Source: JAKLDO01 sp035354435 | GTDB lineage: Bacteria > UBP6 > UBA1177 | Direction of reading: 5' to 3' | NCBI GenBank assembly: GCA_035354435.1 | Contig: DAOQAY010000011.1 | Location: forward strand, 1 to 32,840 | Length of the DNA stretch: 32,840 nucleotides | Shown: positions 14,084 through 20,379 of the stretch, piece by piece | Layout: every line of letters begins with the position of its first letter | How positions within the stretch are numbered: position 1 is the stretch's first letter | Notes under the pieces: generated by a model | Told to the model about the DNA's origin: nothing | The model's input: the letters and a program-made list of their open reading frames with translations, nothing else | Database searches by the model: none | Made by a program: the position numbers and the translations under genes

Positions 14084-15696
14084 GAAACCCTCCCTGATCT
14101 TCTGTTTCTTATTATCATTCTGAAAATACCGAAAAAGATCAGAATCACCGGAACAAGAATAGTTCCTGTCCATTTTATGACATTCTTTGCATTGTCACTG
14201 ATGTCCGGGCTGATAAAGGTATAGCCCTGTCCGCGGCTTCTGATGTTTACAAGCTCGGTGCTGTTTGTCAGATAATCTATCATATTTATGAAAAATATAG
14301 CGTTCGATTCAAAATTTCTGATAGTTCTGTCCAGAATAAATTCGGGTGCTGCAATAAATAAGATCGCACTGTCCGCAGTGCCTTTTTCAATAAATGTATC
14401 CGACCGTTCCTTCGCTGACGGATGCATGGTGTCTTTTGTGAACGCACTTTTAAATTTTCCTTCACCCATAACTGCAAGGTCCAGCGTTTTAAGTTCGCTT
14501 TCTGACGGGCTTCTGAGGTTGGATGGGTCAATGACGACTGTTCCGCTTTCAGACCAGCTTTTTCCTGAGGTTTTGACAACTGATTTGAATTTCACACCGT
14601 CAACCGGAGTTGTAGAAATTGAACTCGAATATGTGAAAGCCAGTGTCCCGTTTTTGATCATATCAGGCAGTTCAGACGATATTTCTTCAGGCGATATTTT
14701 TATCCATAAAGGATAAGGCGTAAGGTATCTCATATCTCCCTGTGGAACCATGACGGAATAACTGTACATGTCAAAAACAAAATCCTTTTTCAGTTCGAAG
14801 CCGTATTTTTTGAGCTGATCATCGTAATTAAAATTCTTTTCAACAGCCATCATCTGCTGTGTGGGAGCCATGCCGGACTGGAGAACAGCGACTTTACCGC
14901 CTTTCATAATGAACTGGTCAAGTGCATATTTCTCCCATTCGGAAAGTTCCGTGGTTTCATGAATTACAACAACTTTGACTGATTCATCGAAATAAGTTCC
15001 GTCAGAAAGCCTTTTCTCTTCAACATCGTACATTTCTCCAAGAGCCTGCCCTACAGCCGTCGTATCTTCATATATTGAATGACTGGGGGGCATCTGAGCC
15101 ATAAGCTGCGCTCTCATCTGAGGATCCATATTGGCAGGGAGATTTTTTTGCGAATTGAGAAACACGATCCTGTCTTTTTTTTCTTTTGTCAGTTTGAGTA
15201 TTGCTGAAGTCAGCTGGAATTCAAGATCGTCGATTGACATTACAACAGGAAGAACTTCCATTTTTGAGCCGTAAAACAGAGCTATTCCCATATATGCTGC
15301 CTGAAGTTCCTCTTTATTCTGACCGATTACATTCAACTGAACTTTCTGAATGCCCGCACTTTGAGCATCTTTTTCAATTTCAGCATCTTTTTCGGGGTAA
15401 AGCACGGAAAGATTGAAGTTCCCTTTTCCATATCTTTCATATTCGGTAAGCAGATCTGTTACATTCCTTTTTATCGGAAGAACCTTCGGCGGCAGTTCTT
15501 CGCTGACATAAAATTTCACACGAACTTCATCTTTCAGACCGGAAAGGATCTTTTTTGTCGAGTCACTGACGGTATACATACCATTTTTAGTGAAATCAAT
15601 TCTGTAAAACAGCCCCGAAGCGATTATATTTACAAGCAGTATCATGGCGGTGACAAGCACTACGCTGATCAAAGCTTCTCTTTTTTTTCTGTTCAT
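14080..15696 (-). CDS. GldG-like ABC transporter auxiliary protein
   Basis: This 538-residue protein has an N-terminal transmembrane helix (about 8-31), a short cytosol-exit motif FTKNGMYTVSDSTKKIL typical of GldG/ABC-auxiliary proteins, a long extracytoplasmic region, and a second transmembrane helix near the C-terminus (511-531) followed by an Arg-rich tail. GldG proteins are thought to bind an unknown ligand outside the membrane and act with the GldA ATPase and GldF permease. In Flavobacterium they are linked to gliding, but the family is much wider and gliding should not be assumed. The gene lies 9 bp downstream of the permease with GGAGG before its ATG. Confidence 0.82.
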   Translation of the reverse strand: MNRKKREALISVVLVTAMILLVNIIASGLFYRIDFTKNGMYTVSDSTKKILSGLKDEVRVKFYVSEELPPKVLPIKRNVTDLLTEYERYGKGNFNLSVLYPEKDAEIEKDAQSAGIQKVQLNVIGQNKEELQAAYMGIALFYGSKMEVLPVVMSIDDLEFQLTSAILKLTKEKKDRIVFLNSQKNLPANMDPQMRAQLMAQMPPSHSIYEDTTAVGQALGEMYDVEEKRLSDGTYFDESVKVVVIHETTELSEWEKYALDQFIMKGGKVAVLQSGMAPTQQMMAVEKNFNYDDQLKKYGFELKKDFVFDMYSYSVMVPQGDMRYLTPYPLWIKISPEEISSELPDMIKNGTLAFTYSSSISTTPVDGVKFKSVVKTSGKSWSESGTVVIDPSNLRSPSESELKTLDLAVMGEGKFKSAFTKDTMHPSAKERSDTFIEKGTADSAILFIAAPEFILDRTIRNFESNAIFFINMIDYLTNSTELVNIRSRGQGYTFISPDISDNAKNVIKWTGTILVPVILIFFGIFRMIIRNRRSGRVS

Positions 15697-15705
15697 TATG
15701 CCCTC

Positions 15706-16419
15706 CTACCAGTTTCTGCTTTCAATTGAACGGATGTTGTAAAATATAAACAGGAATATGATCGAAAGATAATAGACCACATCTCTTGAATCGAGAACCC
15801 CTCTCTGAATACTCTGAAAATGGTAGGACAGCGAAAGATTCCTTATGATATCACCCGCAGATCCCGGAAAGATCGAGTAGACCGGTTCTGTTCCTATCAG
15901 CATCATTATAAGCACTGCAACTGTTGTTACCAGAAATGCAGAGACTTGATTGGAAGTGAATGAGCTCACCAGATTTCCGATCGCGACATAACTTCCGGCA
16001 AGAAATGCAAGTCCGATATACGATGTCAGAACGGGTCCCCAGTCAAGATCTCCCGTCATTGAAACAAGAATCGGGACTGACAGTGTGAGCAGAATAGCTA
16101 TCAGAACAAAAACAAAACCGGCAAGAAATTTTCCTGCGACAAGCTCGACATCACGGACAGGCATGGTAAGAAGAACTTCCATGGTTCCGGACTTTTTTTC
16201 TTCTGCCCAGCTTTTCATTGTGACTGAAGGGATAAATATAAGAAATATCCACGGAATTATGCTGAAAAAGTCGTTCATGCTGACAATGCCTATAAGAAAG
16301 TAAAGTCTGAAAAAAAGAAAACTGACAATAACCAGAAAAAGAGTAAAGAAAATATAGGCAATTGCAGAATTGAAATAACTGGAGAGCTCTTTTTTCATTA
16401 TTACAAAAGAATATTTCAT
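15706..16419 (-). CDS. ABC-2 type permease, GldF-like
   Basis: 237 residues with six predicted transmembrane helices, the normal ABC-2 size. Typical phrases are the N-terminal MKKELSSYFNSAIAYIF, the first loop ending MKSWAEEKKSGTMEVLLTMPVRDVELVAGKF (the coupling helix of ABC-2 exporters), and a C-terminal helix pair ending IESRNW. Its ATG overlaps the ATPase stop (ATGA at 16419-16416), so the two are cotranslated, as expected for partner subunits. The substrate is unknown. Confidence 0.88.
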   Translation of the reverse strand: MKYSFVIMKKELSSYFNSAIAYIFFTLFLVIVSFLFFRLYFLIGIVSMNDFFSIIPWIFLIFIPSVTMKSWAEEKKSGTMEVLLTMPVRDVELVAGKFLAGFVFVLIAILLTLSVPILVSMTGDLDWGPVLTSYIGLAFLAGSYVAIGNLVSSFTSNQVSAFLVTTVAVLIMMLIGTEPVYSIFPGSAGDIIRNLSLSYHFQSIQRGVLDSRDVVYYLSIIFLFIFYNIRSIESRNW

Positions 16420-17345
16420 TGTTTTCCTCCTTCGGTAAGATCAAGGAACATGTTTTCCAGAGAGTTGCTTTCAAGATAAAGCTGTGAAAGTTTCCATCTG
16501 TTTTTTGCTGCTGTTTCAAAGATCATATTGGCGGTGTCTTTTTCTCCGGCGGCGGTTATTTTTACCGTAAAGGCATCAGTCATTTCAGCTTTATTGACAT
16601 GAGCCAGACTTTTGATCTGTTCAATAAGATTTTCAGGGATTTCAAGAAGTTCCAGAATGAAAGTGTTTCCGTTCCCGGGTTTGTCGCGCAGATTTTCGAT
16701 AGTATTATCTGCAACGATCTTTCCTTCGTTGATTATCAGAACTCTGTCAGCCACAGCTTCAACTTCTGAAAGTATGTGACTGCACAGAATTACGGTCTTT
16801 TCTTTTCCCAGTTCTCTTATCAGCGTTCTGATCTCAGCTATCTGTTTCGGATCAAGTCCGTTGACAGGTTCGTCAAGAATGAGTATTTCAGGATCATGGA
16901 TAATTGCCTGTGCAAGACCGACCCGTTGTTTATAACCCTTCGAAAGATGACCGATAATACGGTGTCTTACATTAAAAATACCGCATTTTGAAAGAGCCGT
17001 CTTAATTGACAGGTCGATATTTTTCAAACCTCTCATCAGAGCAATGAACCGCAGATATTCTTCAACAGTCATATCGGTGTAAAGAGGATTGTTTTCAGGG
17101 AGATAGCCGATGTTTTTTCTCGTTTCAACCGGATTTTCCGACACATCCTCACCTTTGATTTTTACACTTCCTGAATCCGGCGGCATGAATCCGGTGATGA
17201 TTTTCATTGCAGTTGTTTTTCCTGCTCCGTTGGGTCCGAGAAACCCGAGAATTTCACTGCGGTTAAGTTTAAATGAAATGTTTTCGGCAGCTTTGATCTG
17301 TCCGTAACTTTTTGAAACACCGCTGAGTTCGATCATTACATCCAT
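16416..17345 (-). CDS. ABC transporter ATP-binding protein, GldA-like
   Basis: The start is the ATG at 17345, which has TTGGAGG five bases upstream; the frame's TTG at 17357 is part of that Shine-Dalgarno sequence. The 309 residues hold Walker A GPNGAGKTT (37-45), Q-loop region YLPENNPLYTDMTVEEYL, signature LSKGYKQ (134-140), Walker B LILDEP (155-160) and switch His in CSHIL. The C-terminal extension (about 215-309) is the regulatory domain common in ABC-2 exporters. It energises the GldF-like permease encoded next. It is preceded by udk, with a 68-bp gap that could hold a separate promoter, so linkage to udk is not certain. Confidence 0.9.
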   Translation of the reverse strand: MDVMIELSGVSKSYGQIKAAENISFKLNRSEILGFLGPNGAGKTTAMKIITGFMPPDSGSVKIKGEDVSENPVETRKNIGYLPENNPLYTDMTVEEYLRFIALMRGLKNIDLSIKTALSKCGIFNVRHRIIGHLSKGYKQRVGLAQAIIHDPEILILDEPVNGLDPKQIAEIRTLIRELGKEKTVILCSHILSEVEAVADRVLIINEGKIVADNTIENLRDKPGNGNTFILELLEIPENLIEQIKSLAHVNKAEMTDAFTVKITAAGEKDTANMIFETAAKNRWKLSQLYLESNSLENMFLDLTEGGKQ

Positions 17346-17413
17346 GTTTGCCTCCAAAGCAATGCAAAAATTCGTATTTTAAACAGATGTAATTTCGAAA
17401 ATATTCCAGAAAA

Positions 17414-18043
17414 TTAAGATTCTTTTTTATCATCCAGCCAGTGATGGATCTTGCAGGTGATCATGTCAATTGCGACATGGTTTGCGCCGCCTTCGGGAAT
17501 TACGATGTCGGAATACTGGATGGTAGGTTTTACAAAATCGCGGTATGCCGGTCTGACCATTGTGTAATAGCGTTCACGGATTTCATCGAACGATCTGCCG
17601 CGGCTTTCCATATCTCTTTTTATTCTTCTCAGAACGCGGATATCGGCATCGGTATCGACAAATATCTTGATGTCGAGTCTGTCACGGATCTCTTTTTTAT
17701 AAAAAGTCATGATTCCTTCAAGAATAATGATGTCAGCCGGTTCAACTCTTTCGGTCGCTTTTTTGCGCAGATGAATGACAAAATCATACTCCGGTTTTTC
17801 GATAGCAAGATTGTTTTTAAGACTTGTCAGGTGCTTTTCCAGAAGCTCAAAATCAATCGAATCGGGAGAATCATAGTTGATATGCTCCCTCTGGTTAAGA
17901 TTCAGATTCGAAAAATCCCTGTAATACGAATCCATCTCAATTATCACGACCCTTTCATCTTTTGAAAAAGCCGATTTTATATTTTTTGCTATTGTGGTCT
18001 TTCCTGAACCAGAACCGCCCGCGATACCGATGATAAGAGGCAT
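17414..18043 (-). CDS. udk: Uridine kinase
   Basis: Udk phosphorylates uridine and cytidine with a nucleoside triphosphate in pyrimidine salvage. The P-loop GGSGSGKT lies at 9-16, the substrate loop MDSYYRDFSN begins at about 37 (D38), and NYDSPDSIDF and the LEGIMTFY Walker B-like strand follow. The family's lid, IKRDMESRGRSFDEIRERY, and the C-terminal QYSDIVIPEGG are present. The length of 209 is typical. The ATG has AGGAG at six bases. No other salvage gene is near. Confidence 0.93.
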   Translation of the reverse strand: MPLIIGIAGGSGSGKTTIAKNIKSAFSKDERVVIIEMDSYYRDFSNLNLNQREHINYDSPDSIDFELLEKHLTSLKNNLAIEKPEYDFVIHLRKKATERVEPADIIILEGIMTFYKKEIRDRLDIKIFVDTDADIRVLRRIKRDMESRGRSFDEIRERYYTMVRPAYRDFVKPTIQYSDIVIPEGGANHVAIDMITCKIHHWLDDKKES

Positions 18044-18084
18044 TTTAAACTCCTGTGAAAAAACAGATCTTGAACCCGTGAAAG

Positions 18085-18113
18085 ATGGTAGCGAGTTATG
18101 TTTTCAAAGTCAA
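18085..18113 (-). promoter_or_regulatory. Possible udk promoter
   Basis: Minus strand: TTGACT (18113-18108), a 17-bp spacer, TACCAT (18090-18085), 42 bases before the udk ATG. The -10 is weak. Confidence 0.35.
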
Positions 18114-18144
18114 AAAATAAGGGCAGAAGATTGGTATACCGTGA

Positions 18145-18171
18145 TTCCGTAAGGGTGAACGGCATTCGCCC
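18145..18171 (+). repeat. Dispersed palindromic repeat, copy A
   Basis: TTCCGT, then AAGGGTGAA-CGGCA-TTCGCCC, a 7-bp stem with one G.T pair and a 5-base loop (hairpin 18153-18171). It shares the TTCCGT-(A)GGGGCGAA head with copies at 18396 and 19403, and the hairpin with 19347. It resembles REP-like repeats. No RAYT transposase is in the window. Confidence 0.6.
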
Positions 18172-18193
18172 ATACAATTTTGATTCGTTATAT

Positions 18194-18221
18194 TTGAAAA
18201 ATCTACCCCGACTTGTATAAT
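18194..18221 (+). promoter_or_regulatory. Rightward promoter ahead of the candidate small RNA
   Basis: TTGAAA (18194-18199), a 16-bp spacer and a perfect TATAAT (18216-18221). Predicted transcription would start about 18228, at the first base of the long closing stem. No coding sequence follows on this strand, so it does not serve an annotated gene. Confidence 0.45.
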
Positions 18222-18228
18222 CGTTTTC

Positions 18229-18330
18229 ACAGAATCGCTGTCGGAAGGCTTCCGAGTCCTTTCAGCTTAGGCTGACTGATGAGATCTACCGCTTGCGTCT
18301 CTTGCGGAGCGGTTCTGTTCTTTATTTTTA
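18229..18330 (+). ncRNA. Candidate structured small RNA, unknown family
   Basis: The predicted transcript begins with ACAGAATCGC (18229-18238), which pairs with GCGGTTCTGT (18309-18318) over 10 bp with one G.U. Inside are a 6-bp hairpin TCGGAA-GGC-TTCCGA (18241-18255), a 5-bp hairpin TCAGC-TTAG-GCTGA (18262-18275), and a third arm that could be GAGA/TCTC (18281-18301) or CCGC/GCGG (18289-18307). The closing stem is followed by TTCTTTATTTTT, a terminator-like T-tract. A promoter sits at the right distance. This is consistent with a roughly 100-nt multi-branched sRNA. It matches no riboswitch or ribozyme consensus I could recall. The alternative is that it is part of a dispersed MITE-like repeat, given its neighbours. 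Confidence 0.33.
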
Positions 18331-18395
18331 AATCAGAAGAGCAGTTAAAAGAGTGGCACAAATATTTGAAAATGAGAGGATTTAAGGAATAATTC

Positions 18396-18410
18396 TTCCG
18401 TAGGGGCGAA
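18396..18410 (+). repeat. Dispersed palindromic repeat, partial copy B
   Basis: TTCCGTAGGGGCGAA, the first half of the repeat, ending 8 bp short of the KilA-N stop codon. The second palindrome arm is missing. Confidence 0.5.
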
Positions 18411-18418
18411 AAATCTTT

Positions 18419-19240
18419 CTAATGAGATTCCAGTTTTTTAATTGAACGGTTTTCGGTCAATAGTTTCATCTGATGAATTGCAATTTTATTCAATTTTGCC
18501 AGTCGTTCGGATTGAATAACACCTTCTTCAATAAAATGGGCGTTGAGATTTTCAAGGTTGGAAAGACAGACAAGCTGTGAGATGTCGGCATAATCTCTTA
18601 TGTTTCCTTTTTCTTCAGGATTTTCATCACGCCACTGCTTTGCTGTCATTCCGAAAAGTGCCATATTCAGAACATCAGCTTCTGTCGCATAAATTATGTT
18701 TATCTGTTTTTTTGTGAGTTCCGCCGGAATAAGGTTTTCTTTGATCGCATCTGTGTGTATCCGGTAATTTATTTTTGCGAGATTGCGTTTGATGTCCCAG
18801 CCGAGCAGTTTCTGCTCTTTTTCTTTTAATCTCTGGAACTCTTTTATAAGATAGAACTTAAATTCAACTGAAATCCATGATGCAAACTCAAAAGCAATAT
18901 CCTTGTGAGCATAAGTTCCGCCATACCTTCCACTTTTCGAAATAATTCCAATGGCTTTTGATTTTTCTATCCATTGCTTAGGAGTGAGAATAAAACTGTT
19001 TAATCCGGCCTGTTTTCTAAACCCATCGAATTCGATGGAATTAAAATCAGGATTATTCAACTGCTCCCAGATTCCGAGATATTCAATAGTTGTCCTGCTT
19101 CTAATCCAGTTCTGAATTATATAGTCAGTTCTGTCAGGATCTTTATATCTTGCAATATCCGTCAAGGAAATATAATCATTATCGTCTTGAGCAATTACCG
19201 CAATCTCTTTGCCCTGAACATCCATTTTTGAATTCTTCAA
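18419..19240 (-). CDS. KilA-N domain DNA-binding protein
   Basis: KilA-N is a DNA-binding domain of phages and large DNA viruses that also occurs in scattered bacterial single genes. The N-terminal third fits it: DDNDYISLTDIARYKD, then an IIQNWIRSRTTIEYLGIWEQL stretch, and WIEKSKAIGIISKSGRYGGTYAHKDIAFEFASWIS at about 92-126, the KilA-N core, followed by EFKFYLIKEFQRLKEKEQ. The C-terminal half is helical and charged, and I recognise only NMALFGMTAKQWRDENPE, a phrase seen in related solitary KilA-N genes. The start is uncertain: TTG at 19240 has GGAGGG close by, while the ATG at 19225 has it 20 bases away. There are no phage structural, integrase or lysis genes nearby. Function is probably regulatory or mobile-element related. 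Confidence 0.78.
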   Translation of the reverse strand: MKNSKMDVQGKEIAVIAQDDNDYISLTDIARYKDPDRTDYIIQNWIRSRTTIEYLGIWEQLNNPDFNSIEFDGFRKQAGLNSFILTPKQWIEKSKAIGIISKSGRYGGTYAHKDIAFEFASWISVEFKFYLIKEFQRLKEKEQKLLGWDIKRNLAKINYRIHTDAIKENLIPAELTKKQINIIYATEADVLNMALFGMTAKQWRDENPEEKGNIRDYADISQLVCLSNLENLNAHFIEEGVIQSERLAKLNKIAIHQMKLLTENRSIKKLESH

Positions 19241-19283
19241 TTATCCCTCCATTTCTCCTCAATGATTTTCATGAACCCTTAAG

Positions 19284-19311
19284 ATCCTATTTTTAGAAAG
19301 ATTTAAGTCAA
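19284..19311 (-). promoter_or_regulatory. Promoter for the KilA-N gene
   Basis: Minus strand: TTGACT (19311-19306), a 16-bp spacer, TAGGAT (19289-19284). It is followed by GAGGAG and GGAGGG sites before the gene; a three-codon ATG-GAG-GGA-TAA between them abuts the TTG start. Confidence 0.5.
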
Positions 19312-19346
19312 GCTAACTGGCTGAATTTGCTATGGTAAATCTGTTG

Positions 19347-19365
19347 GGGCGAATGGTATTCGCCC
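19347..19365 (+). repeat. Dispersed palindromic repeat, copy C (perfect hairpin)
   Basis: GGGCGAA-TGGTA-TTCGCCC, perfect 7-bp arms, 5-base loop. It is the same hairpin as in copy A at 18153-18171 and in the same orientation, on the other side of the KilA-N gene. Confidence 0.65.
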
Positions 19366-19402
19366 TCTTTGTGCGGTTCGGTTATTTTGATTTGGTTTCT
19401 GT

Positions 19403-19414
19403 TTCCGTAGGGGC
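19403..19414 (+). repeat. Dispersed palindromic repeat, partial copy D
   Basis: TTCCGTAGGGGC, the head of the same repeat, after which the sequence diverges. Confidence 0.4.
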
Positions 19415-19426
19415 CTGTCATGCCTG

Positions 19427-19446
19427 CCTTGAGCAAAGTCGAAAGG
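19427..19446. repeat. Second dispersed-type inverted repeat
   Basis: CCTTGAGCAAAGTCGAAAGG: ends complementary over CCTT/AAGG, centre GAGCAAAGTC. It resembles the widespread 'CCTGAGCGAAGTCGAAGG' genomic repeats of several phyla. The similarity is from memory, not from a search. Confidence 0.4.
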
Positions 19447-19516
19447 AGCTTAATCGAATGATCGAAGGATTATGAATCTGCTAAGTCAAAATAATACCGC
19501 AATACCGCTTCATTAC

Positions 19517-19544
19517 TTGACAAAAAAAAGGCATATTCTAAAAT
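19517..19544 (+). promoter_or_regulatory. Strong promoter for the repeat lipoprotein, perhaps also recCBD
   Basis: TTGACA (19517-19522), a 16-bp spacer, TAAAAT (19539-19544), followed by AAGGAG (19567-19572) six bases before the ATG. Only 12 bp separate the lipoprotein stop from the recC start and I see no terminator there, so read-through into recCBD is likely. Confidence 0.6.
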
Positions 19545-19578
19545 CACTCAGAGTTGTGAGATTTCTAAGGAGAAAAAA

Positions 19579-20367
19579 ATGAAAAAGCTTATTATTTTCG
19601 CATTAGTTCCAATGTTTTCGTTGTTTTTTGCAGTTGCATGTTCCGATGAAGATCCGAAGGCTTCAGGCATTTATGACAACAACAATGATGTCAATGATGA
19701 TGAAACAACTGACGCAGATGATGATACTGTCAGCATAGATGATGCTGGGAATACCGGCAACACTGGAAATACCGGAGACACTGGTAATACTGGAAATACC
19801 GGCGATACTGGAAACACTGGAGACACTGGCGATACCGGTAACTCGGGTAACACTGGAACTTTCGAGAAGATAGGCGATTTCAATCTTGCATTTGAAGGTA
19901 AGGTAAATGTCGATCTGAGTCAGTATATGCAGATCAAAGGCGGAACAGGAGATGTCAATTTCAATTACAAGGGAACTCCTTTTACTTTCGGAAAACTGAC
20001 AGTTGTTATTGTTCAGCTTTTCCCGCTTGCAATACTTCAGCAGGGCAATGTTGCTGTAATGTGGCTTGAAAGCGCTCCGGGACTCGGTGCTGAAACTAAG
20101 AAAGTTTTCGGATACACATTTCCGTCAACCATGCAGCCCGGACAGACAACCATGGAAGCTGCTCAGGCTTTTGCTTTTTACGGTGACATCGACATAAATA
20201 TTCAAGCCGGACAGTTCAACATAAAGTGTGTCAGAGCCGCTGCTTATGCCGGAAGTCTGAACATGGAGTCATATGACGGTGCAAATGCGAAGTTCAATTC
20301 TTCCGGTGATCTGCTTGATCCTGCCGCTGCTGCTTCCCAGCTTCCTTATCCAGTATGTACCGATTAG
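19579..20367 (+). CDS. Lipoprotein with Asp-rich neck and Gly-(Asn/Asp)-Thr tripeptide repeats
   Basis: A 262-residue exported lipoprotein of unknown function. The signal peptide MKKLIIFALVPMFSLFFAVAC has its lipobox Cys at 21. An acidic, disordered neck follows (NNNDVNDDETTDADDDTVSIDD), then 12 units of the tripeptide G-[N/D]-[T/S] at residues 57-92 (bases 19747-19854, nine bases each), then a globular beta-rich domain (about 96-262) with two late Cys (IKCVRA, YPVCTD) that could pair. The layout suggests a surface protein with a flexible stalk anchored in the outer membrane. It is the first gene before recCBD. No enzyme motif is visible. Confidence 0.8.
   Translation: MKKLIIFALVPMFSLFFAVACSDEDPKASGIYDNNNDVNDDETTDADDDTVSIDDAGNTGNTGNTGDTGNTGNTGDTGNTGDTGDTGNSGNTGTFEKIGDFNLAFEGKVNVDLSQYMQIKGGTGDVNFNYKGTPFTFGKLTVVIVQLFPLAILQQGNVAVMWLESAPGLGAETKKVFGYTFPSTMQPGQTTMEAAQAFAFYGDIDINIQAGQFNIKCVRAAAYAGSLNMESYDGANAKFNSSGDLLDPAAAASQLPYPVCTD
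19747..19854 (+). repeat. Tandem 9-bp coding minisatellite, 12 units
   Basis: Each nine-base unit encodes Gly-Asn-Thr or Gly-Asp-Thr (one Ser). Third positions vary (ggc/gga/ggt, aat/aac, acc/act), so the protein sequence is conserved more tightly than the DNA, which points to selection for the peptide. Unit number may vary by slippage. Confidence 0.9.
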
Positions 20368-20379
20368 CAGGTTCAGCCT

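Larger units (their letters stand above)
18044..18418. other. Repeat-rich 375-bp intergenic stretch between udk and the KilA-N gene
   Basis: No gene is called here. The stretch holds a candidate udk promoter (18085-18113, minus), one full palindromic repeat copy (18145-18171), a promoter-like pair (18194-18221, plus), a candidate structured RNA (18229-18330) with several hairpins, and a partial repeat copy TTCCGTAGGGGCGAA (18396-18410) just after the KilA-N stop. Density of inverted repeats is much higher than in any other gap in the window. Confidence 0.6.
19241..19578. other. Repeat-rich 338-bp intergenic stretch
   Basis: No gene is called. It holds the KilA-N promoter (19284-19311, minus), a perfect REP-like hairpin (19347-19365), a partial repeat head (19403-19414), a separate 20-bp palindrome-like repeat (19427-19446), and the strong promoter of the lipoprotein gene (19517-19544). 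Confidence 0.65.

Noticed and set aside
18251..18312. Hammerhead ribozyme: CTGATGAG core after a short stem in the candidate RNA
   Set aside because: The strictly required GAAA after stem II is absent; the bases following the possible stem are TTGC, so the core cannot form.
18229..18318. tRNA or tRNA-like gene from the cloverleaf-like shape
   Set aside because: No T-loop TTCGA, no 7-bp acceptor with CCA or discriminator layout, no anticodon stem in the right place. No other tRNA or rRNA gene was seen in the window.
18419..19240. Prophage remnant
   Set aside because: Only the KilA-N gene has a phage flavour; no integrase, structural, lysis or attachment-site signature was found on either side.
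19347..19375. Fluoride (crcB) riboswitch from the GGCGAATGGTATTCGCC start
   Set aside because: The family has GGCGAUGG and needs ATAAAC plus a pseudoknot partner after the first hairpin; neither is present, and the same hairpin recurs at 18153 as a repeat.
19747..19854. CRISPR array or tandem regulatory repeat
   Set aside because: Units are 9 bp, contiguous, in frame and code for a tripeptide within a signal-peptide-bearing protein; there are no spacers and no cas genes.
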